DNA of 64,000 bases from the NCBI GenBank assembly GCA_009733715.1, contig WMKJ01000059.1, positions 19,106 to 83,105 of the forward strand, read 5' to 3'. Shown here piece after piece: positions 57,338 to 64,000 of the stretch. Source of the DNA: Herpomyces periplanetae. Taxonomy: Eukaryota; Ascomycota; Laboulbeniomycetes; Herpomycetales; Herpomycetaceae. How positions within the stretch are numbered: position 1 is the stretch's first letter; the number at the start of each line of letters is the position of its first letter. The position numbers and the translations under genes were made by a program. The notes beneath the pieces were generated by a model that did no database searches, was not told where the DNA came from, and was given only the letters and a program-made list of their open reading frames with translations.

Positions 57338-60300
57338 TTATCTTCTCCGATATTCAGTGTCTGCACGATTCAAGTCGACACTTTTCAACAATTCCAACAT
57401 CTTTTTTGGATCAAAGCTAGCTGCCCATCCGTTCGGCCCTGACTGAGCTGCTAAATACTTTTCCGCTCCAGGTATAATTCCCAATAAAAACATAACCTGA
57501 CTTGGTAAAGTTTCCACAATATTTCCTACCGTACCCCCACTTCCACTTATATTCGACCGCCATGATGTCGTATTTCCACTTTGATATCCACCTGTTGAAT
57601 TGTTTTCTCCTCTACAACTCGCTATAGCTCTTCGCTGTAACTCCATTTTTCTACCTGCTGCTCCCTTCAAGGGTGATTCACCCCGTTCATGCCGAGCCAT
57701 TTTACGCATTTGCCCCGAATTATCATCAATATCCGCATCCGAGTATAACCGTTTTGGAGAGTATGTACTAATCCCATAATCCTTCTGGATTCCACTACTC
57801 CCACTTTCTCCTACTCGATGGTTTCCACTAATTACGTTTGGACCACGTTGTGATGACTTACTTTCAACTGAATCTGTCGGACTGTAAATCTTCGTTGTAT
57901 CCAACAGTGATAAATTTTTACGTTGTGTCTGCGTTGCAGGTGACAGTATTAACTGAACCTGCGTTACATCAAACTTGGCCGAGTCAAATCTCCGGCTAAA
58001 CCGTTGTAGTTGGGGGTCATCAGGAAATAAATCTTTCATTCGTTGCTCAAGTCCAAATATCTGTTTTAATTCCCCATATTTAGATTCGTACTCATGAAAA
58101 AACTGAAATATTGCCTTGGACTTTTCAACCGCTTCTGGTTTTTGAATAAGTCGAGCCACTGTAGTTTCAAATACTGCACGTGCATTCGTTGTATCGTTAA
58201 TCGCAATCAAATGCTTCAAATATTCCAGGGAAAATTCTTCATCATCCGGAAATAATTTCATCCCACGTTCAAAAATCTTCGTAGCCGCTGGGTCCTTGTA
58301 ACAGTGGAATTCCATTAATGCGCTTGCAATGTAAACGTCACTAGTCAATCGCCCCCGTTTTCGCGCATCCGTAAACACTTGTCTAGATCCACCAATCTTA
58401 TCCCCCACCTTTCCCTTACCCTGTACCCTTCGCATTGCTCGCATCAGTGCTATCCAAACGTGGGACAAAGTTTTCGATACCATACTAATTTGCTCGCTGT
58501 AAAATTTTTGCACAGCGACGGTCGACGATTTTAATACAGCTTCGTGACTAAAGCCAGTAGTAGTTGCCGATGGCATATCCTCACTGTCTTCATTAGTTTG
58601 ACAGTCAAATCTCTCTTGTTTTGCAAAATTTTCCTTGAGTAGCATAACCGCTTGACTTTCCTTTTTCTTGTGCTTGCTGATTAGCGCGTATAAAGCATCC
58701 AAACATTTTTCATACGGTTCACGAATCATTTCACCACGTCGAATCATACTTTCTTCCGAATCATCTCCTGTTGCCCACATTTCCACCTGTTCGGCCTTTT
58801 TAAACGCTAATAAACAATTTTCCGGATTGGCTGCCATTCCCTCGTCCAAAAATTTATGACCTTCCAGTTCCATATCATTTTCAAAGCAAAATTCTGCCGC
58901 ATTGTACCAAATTTCCGGCCAAAACCGCAAAGCCATTAACGCTTGCTTAAATACATACAACACTCGACTGCGATATCGCTGTATGTCTTCGTCTTTAACT
59001 ACTAATGGATCATTCTTTTCCCATTCGATCCATTTTTTCCATAACTGCACTTGCTCCATATATTCCGTGTACCCTTCGTAACCTTTGAGTGGAGGAAGTT
59101 TTGGAATCGTCGACCGAATTAGCCCGTTCAAAACATTCTGCATCGCAATGTTACAGCTACGTGCGGTCATATATGTGGCTGATTTTTCTTGAAGGAATTT
59201 TCGACCCTGAGTTACGATATTACATTATCCAATGATGAGTTAACACCAACATTCAATTATCGATAGTTTAAAAAGCACATACCGTAAGTTTGTTCAATTC
59301 CATCTCAAAATTATCGTAATCCTTCCATAATGTGCAAATTGCTTCAGTGGGTATGCATACCGCTCTACGGTATGTCTTGCGCAAAAGATCCATTTTCTGT
59401 TGATCCTGCCATCCACTGTTTCCCAAGTTTCCAGGTCCAGTACTGATAAATTGGATGTAATCTAGCCATAATTGTCCTGATTCTTGATCGCATCCGACGT
59501 TTTCTAATACGAATTCGTAAGCTTGTGATATAACTTGGCGAGCTGTTCCGGTTGTATCTGTATTTATATTATTTCGGCGTCGAATGTAGTCTAAGTAAGT
59601 TGACCAAAAGGCAACGTTGGGCACATTTATCAATGATCGTGCGAATATCTGTTCCACTTGAACAAAATTATTCTCCCCAAGTTCCATATTAACATAATTA
59701 ACCCACATTGATGCCTTAATTAGTAGGACGGGGATTGTTAGCGAATAAATCAATAACGCGTAGACAGTTGAGCTGGTATTTACTTACCGATGAAGGAAAT
59801 ACTTTAAAAAAACGTTCATATACTTTACGGGCTTCATCAATCTTATTACGTCGCTGATACTCGTTAACTAAGTTAAGCCATGCGTCTACATCACCCCGGG
59901 GATCATCAGCTATCCGATCTTCTAAAATGCCAACGATATCATTAGGAAGGCGAGCTTTGGGTAAGTTGGTCGATTCGGATATAGATGGTAATGAGGTTTC
60001 CGTATAGGATGTAACATGTTCAGGTGGATTTTCGCCTACCGACGGTTCAGGAACACTGTTAACCGCCTCGTTGGAATTTGACTCTTCAGTAGATACAGAA
60101 GGTAAGCTCGTTGGTAGGACACCTGAAACATAATCGTAAACGGAAGGGTGAGTTCCTACGATTGGCGTATTGGATTCTTGTGTAGAAGTAGAAGCAGGCT
60201 CAGATTCTGCCGAGATGGATTTGGTGCCGGACTCAGAGGTTGTATTTGACGGCAAAGTATCAACATTGAAGGTAGACTCCGATTGTAACAGAGTCACATC

Positions 60301-60747
60301 AGACTCAGTATCAGGAAGGGATATCACAGTTTTTGAGGCTGAACAAGCAAAATCTTGAGGGGTATCGTCGTTGACAGTAATGAGTGGAATATCAGGATCA
60401 GGTTGGACAATGGAAGTTTCGGGAGCAACACATTTAACAGGAAGAGTGCCATTATCTTCATCGCTATCATCGTCCATAACAAAGCCGGCACGAGTTTTGA
60501 AGGGTTTTGACACGACAGGTTGCGCGTTTTTCACGGTGTCTAATCCATCATCATTTGAGAAATGGTCATAAATATGACCATTGGATATAGACGCGGGAAA
60601 AAGGTTTTCGGGTAGAACGTAAGAATCCGAAGGTTCATAGTCTTCTTCATCTTCAACGTTACCGTTAATGACATTAAAAGTGGTATTACCGTCGATGGTG
60701 GGATTATCATCATCGTGAGAAGGTGAATATGAATCCAAGCCGTTCAT
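57338..60747 (-). CDS. rna14: mRNA cleavage and polyadenylation factor Rna14/CstF-77
   Basis: Rna14 is the HAT-repeat scaffold of cleavage factor IA/CstF in pre-mRNA 3'-end formation. The exons 60747-59788, 59714-59283 and 59206-57338 give 1086 residues. The ATG at 60747 is used because the longer frame opens with GTG. Introns of 73 and 76 bp are both phase 0 (GTAAGT and GTATGT donors; GCTAAC, TACTAAT and CGTAAC near the acceptors). An acidic Ser/Thr-rich N-terminus of about 260 residues precedes HAT repeats: DDPRGDVDAWLNLVNEYQRR, ARKVYERFFKVFPSS, then MWVNYVNMELGENNFVQVEQIFARSL. FLQEKSATYMTARS crosses the last junction correctly. The C-terminal monkeytail-like segment (LPSQVMFLLGIIPGAEKY) follows a disordered linker. 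Usual length is about 680-720, so both ends are enlarged. Confidence 0.92.
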
Positions 60748-61966
60748 AATACACACAATGGTTGCGAAATCTCAGATCGAAGCAATTAATGATATGCGGG
60801 AAGATAACTTAAGTAAGGGAAATTTGAATTCTCAACTACACACGAAGATTGCTAAAGACGGCCCAAATAAGCAGATTTTAAGCAGTGCCAGGCGCGAAAG
60901 TTCAATCTGAAGGTAATATGACAAGGAGAAAGAGATTTCCCCTTAAATCACCGAATATCCAAGACTTTTCTCCATTTAAAATGCAGTGTTAACTGGAAAG
61001 ACAAGGGAAAAATAGGATGGAAGAAAAATTAACGAGATATGGGATAAAGTACAGCGAGCCGAATTATTTGGGACAAACACGCTCGCGGAAAAAACCCGTT
61101 GACACTTTAGATAAAAATTATCATTACTAACTGACTGATAAATGTAAATTAACCTGATATTTCAATGACAATTACCCAAAAACGCCCGAGAATATTTTCT
61201 CGTTAAATTAATCAACAAAATTCTATCGAACGACGGTCTGTGTCGGTGATGCTCGCGAGTTTGATTTCTAATTCCTCTTGTCTTACATAATCAGAAGAGT
61301 CGGTTTGGTAGAGGGTGGAAGCGAGGAAGGTGGGCTAGGACGTGCGGTTGGGAAGAGAAGTGATAGAAGGTAATTATTGGTTCAGTGAATGCATGAACTG
61401 TACGGTAGGTTAAGATAAGATGGATTTAGTTCGAAGGTGTTAAGAAGGAACGGGTTTAGTTTAGTTACTAAATTTATGCTAGGCGTTCTATCGATAAAAG
61501 TTGACGTTACAAACCATCTTAGTTTCTAAACCATAATGCTAATTTTGGGAACCAAATGTTTAATACTTTATTACTAAACTTTGTCCGGGCATCAACCCAA
61601 CTCTCAAATTTATATTGGTCACAAAATAGTAACCATTCTACAATCTACACCTCGAGTAAAAATCATTTTAACCATGTTTAAACATTCATTAAACCCACAA
61701 CCATCGTTTTCCGTCTCTCTCCTTCGCCTCCGCACCAGTAAGTGCTGCGCCACACCGAACTGGTGTGGCGGAACATTGGAGGAAGGGTGTAGGAGACGGG
61801 TAGTAAATGGATGTACTGATGTAGGGTCTAGTGTTGAGATATCCCATTTCCCTTTTAAAGGGCTTTTAAAGAATATTAAGCTTTAACTTCCCCAATCAAT
61901 CCCTTGTACTCACTCGCCGTCTCTCTGCTGCGCTCCCCCAACTCGGAGGGCTTACTAAGCTGTACT
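60748..61966. other. RNA14 promoter and mtIF-2 3' flank
   Basis: No gene is seen in 1.2 kb. A perfect 9-bp hairpin lies at 61748-61770. The plus-strand frame at 61581-61886 lies across it and lacks a recognisable domain. The part next to RNA14 is A/G-rich on the + strand. Confidence 0.4.
61748..61770. terminator. Perfect 9-bp hairpin past the mtIF-2 stop
   Basis: CGCCACACC (61748-61756) and GGTGTGGCG (61762-61770) form a perfect stem around the loop GAACT. It sits about 200 bp beyond the mtIF-2 stop, so it may lie in that gene's 3' UTR. Eukaryotic genes do not need such a terminator; an RNA-binding or DNA-binding role is equally possible. Confidence 0.3.
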
Positions 61967-64000
61967 TTACAGGTGGCGCGGCTGAACGATTTCGCGGAAG
62001 CATTGAATTCGATCACCGACTTTGAAATTGTTCCACGCGGTTATACTTAAACCACATTCACAGTCCTTGCGTATTTCATTGACATCTTTCTTAAAACTTC
62101 TTAAAGAATCTATTTCTCCTTGGTGTATGGGGGATTCGGCCCGGATAACTCTTGCTTTACTAAATTTGGTTATTACACCGTTCTTTACTCGGCATCCCGC
62201 AATATAACCAATCTTTTTGGTTTTAAGTTTAATGGGAAATATTTCAGCAACTTCTGCTTCTCCTGTAACTTCGTGCTTTATTATGGGTGGCAGTAATTTG
62301 CTCATAATCTCTTTAACGCGATCCGATACTCTATATATTATCGATTCTTGAATTATTGTTAAACTTCTCTTTTGTCCTATCGATATGAGTTTTGGATCCA
62401 CTTCAACGTTAAACGCGATAATATGAGCTTCGGATAACGTAGCAAAGTCTATATCAAACTCACTGAGTACTCCGACTTTAGAATTGATTATCCGTGCTTT
62501 AACTTCATTATTTCCAATTCCCACTACCAAATTGGTCAATGCTTCTACCGATCCTGCAACGTCCGCCACTATTATGAAACTAGATACGTTTTTCGTGTCA
62601 TCTTCCCGTTGATAAACTATGGATGGCTCTGTAGAATCACTTTTATGATGTTTAAATCTTCCCTGGGCTAACGCTTGTTCAAACTTTCTTGTCGGCCTGA
62701 TTCTTCGTGTATCGTTCATACCTTCAAATTCACTAGAAAATTTATCCAGGCTTAATTTTCCCTTTCGAATTTCAACAACTTCGCCAGCTCGCGACTCATC
62801 TGTCGCTTCTAATACTATATCACCTGCTTCAGGCTGTCCCCTCCATCCTTCCACCTGTGCTGCCATACCCGGAGCGACAGATGGTACTAACATTCCCGCT
62901 TCATTGCGCAAACTGCGAACGCGTGCCCAGGACACTCCTGCGACTATAATACTCCCAACTTTCAGCGTTCCATATTGCACAAGTATTGTGGCAAACTTTC
63001 CTAGGCGGGATTTACTCGATTCGATAATTATTCCTTCTACTTGACCGTCAATTCGTGCACGAAGCTCCAGTATTTCGGACAACGAAGTAATGGCCTCTTC
63101 TAGATCACTAATACCTTGTCCTGTTTTTCCCGATATTAAAACCACCTGTGTATCACCTCCAAATTCTTCAATTTCCACACCGTTTGTGGCTAGATCTTGC
63201 TTTAATTTATCCAAGCGTAACCCGTCCTTGTCTATCTTATTTATTGCTACTATCATGGGCACTTTTACTGCTTTAGCATGTGAAATAGCTTCAATGGTCT
63301 GTGGCATTACACCATCGTCCGCTGCTACAACCAAAATTACGATATCTGTCACCTTGGCACCACGACGTCGAATGGTTGTAAAGGCAGCATGACCCGGTGT
63401 ATCTAAGAAGGTTATCCTATCTCCCGATGAAAGTGAAACGCCAAACGCTCCAATCCGCTGGGTTATCCCTCCATGTTCAGTTGCAGCAATTGACGTGCTA
63501 CGTAAGTTATCCAACAATGTGGTTTTGCCATGGTTGACATGGCCCATTAGTGTTACAACGGGTGGTCGTTGTGGCCACAGTTTTTTTTCTTCTTCATCAA
63601 CTGGTTTTGCGTACAAGTCACCGTCTTTCTGCGGTTTTTGAGTTATTGGATCGTGACCAAATTCCATGGAAATAAGTCCAGCGTTTTCCGAATTCAGTAT
63701 ATAATCATGATTCACATTCTCAAATCCCAATTGTTTCACCTTGCGAATGAACTTTTCGTAGTTCACGCCCAATAAATTGGCCAAATTGGCCAATGATATA
63801 AAGTCTGGCAATAATAAGGGTTTCGGTTTATCAGGTGCTGATCTTGCTTTTTGAGCCCTCCGACGTCCTTTCTCGCGTCGCCAGAGTTGTCGCTCTTCTT
63901 CCATTTCAAAATGTTCTTTAGTGCGTGCAACTTCATCTTTTTTTTTAATGTATTCCTTGGGTAATTCTTTCAATCCACGCAATTCCGCATCTAGGCCGCC
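61967..64000 (-). CDS. Mitochondrial translation initiation factor IF-2 (5' end missing)
   Basis: This GTPase brings initiator tRNA to the mitochondrial ribosome. The frame is open to the window end, so 677 codons and the stop are visible and the transit peptide lies outside. A basic, Glu-rich linker is followed by an IF2_N-like segment (SLANLANLLGV...FIRKVKQLGF). The G domain shows GHVNHGKTT (about 63526-63550), DTPGHAAF, NKID and SGKTGQG. The switch II and guanine-specificity motifs are normal. The P-loop has Asn where the family has Asp (GHVDHGKT). Beta-barrel domains II and IV follow, ending in GDRIQCF, as in IF-2. The yeast homologue is IFM1. The gene follows RNA14 in the same direction, 1.2 kb upstream of it. 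Confidence 0.93.
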   Translation of the reverse strand, partial: GGLDAELRGLKELPKEYIKKKDEVARTKEHFEMEEERQLWRREKGRRRAQKARSAPDKPKPLLLPDFISLANLANLLGVNYEKFIRKVKQLGFENVNHDYILNSENAGLISMEFGHDPITQKPQKDGDLYAKPVDEEEKKLWPQRPPVVTLMGHVNHGKTTLLDNLRSTSIAATEHGGITQRIGAFGVSLSSGDRITFLDTPGHAAFTTIRRRGAKVTDIVILVVAADDGVMPQTIEAISHAKAVKVPMIVAINKIDKDGLRLDKLKQDLATNGVEIEEFGGDTQVVLISGKTGQGISDLEEAITSLSEILELRARIDGQVEGIIIESSKSRLGKFATILVQYGTLKVGSIIVAGVSWARVRSLRNEAGMLVPSVAPGMAAQVEGWRGQPEAGDIVLEATDESRAGEVVEIRKGKLSLDKFSSEFEGMNDTRRIRPTRKFEQALAQGRFKHHKSDSTEPSIVYQREDDTKNVSSFIIVADVAGSVEALTNLVVGIGNNEVKARIINSKVGVLSEFDIDFATLSEAHIIAFNVEVDPKLISIGQKRSLTIIQESIIYRVSDRVKEIMSKLLPPIIKHEVTGEAEVAEIFPIKLKTKKIGYIAGCRVKNGVITKFSKARVIRAESPIHQGEIDSLRSFKKDVNEIRKDCECGLSITAWNNFKVGDRIQCFREIVQPRHL

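Overview
The window is nuclear DNA from a fungus. The evidence is a set of single-copy fungal housekeeping genes (NEO1-type flippase, SEC16, CCT7, RRP6, DHH1, a Kap121/importin-5 karyopherin, POL2, MTM1, RNA14, mitochondrial IF-2), a WSC-domain surface protein, an Argonaute, and short GT-AG introns of 55-199 bp, many with yeast-like branch sites (TACTAAY or CTAAC). By eye the DNA is moderately AT-rich. I cannot fix the lineage. A catalytically complete Argonaute argues against an RNAi-less budding yeast; an early-diverging fungus or early ascomycete would fit. No rRNA, tRNA, CRISPR array, transposon or viral gene was recognised.

Layout. 1-15.3 kb: the 3' end of an unknown + gene, converging on NEO1 (-); a divergent promoter to SEC16 (+); CCT7 (+, five exons), converging on a small four-exon MDM35/TRIAP1 gene (-). 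15.3-24.9 kb: RRP6 (+, three exons), then a 2.85 kb gene-free stretch that switches from purine-rich to pyrimidine-rich, then a WSC-domain membrane protein (+). 24.9-38.1 kb: a 3.5 kb spacer, DHH1 (+) with a long Gly/His tail, the importin (+), and a PDAP1-like phosphoprotein (+) converging on COX20 (-). 38.1-52.0 kb: the COX20/POL2 divergent promoter, POL2 (+, 7.7 kb without introns), an unrecognised Ser/Thr/Pro-rich protein (+), and MTM1 (-). 53.1-64 kb: Argonaute (-), RNA14 (-) and mitochondrial IF-2 (-, cut by the window end).

Functionally the genes cover RNA metabolism (RRP6, DHH1, RNA14, AGO), secretion and lipid asymmetry (SEC16, NEO1), mitochondrial biogenesis (MDM35, COX20, MTM1, mtIF-2), folding (CCT7), nuclear import and replication. 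They are not an operon-like system and I see no single novel system. The signals I find most worth following are a coding-strand switch from C/T-rich to G/A-rich along the longer genes, a dispersed intergenic 10-mer (AGACGAGACG, seven exact copies), the RRP6-WSC strand-composition flip, an Asp-to-Asn change in the P-loop of mtIF-2, and the His/Gly tail on DHH1.

Several predicted reading frames open with TTG or GTG rather than ATG. For those genes I moved the start to the first sensible ATG and say so in the entry.
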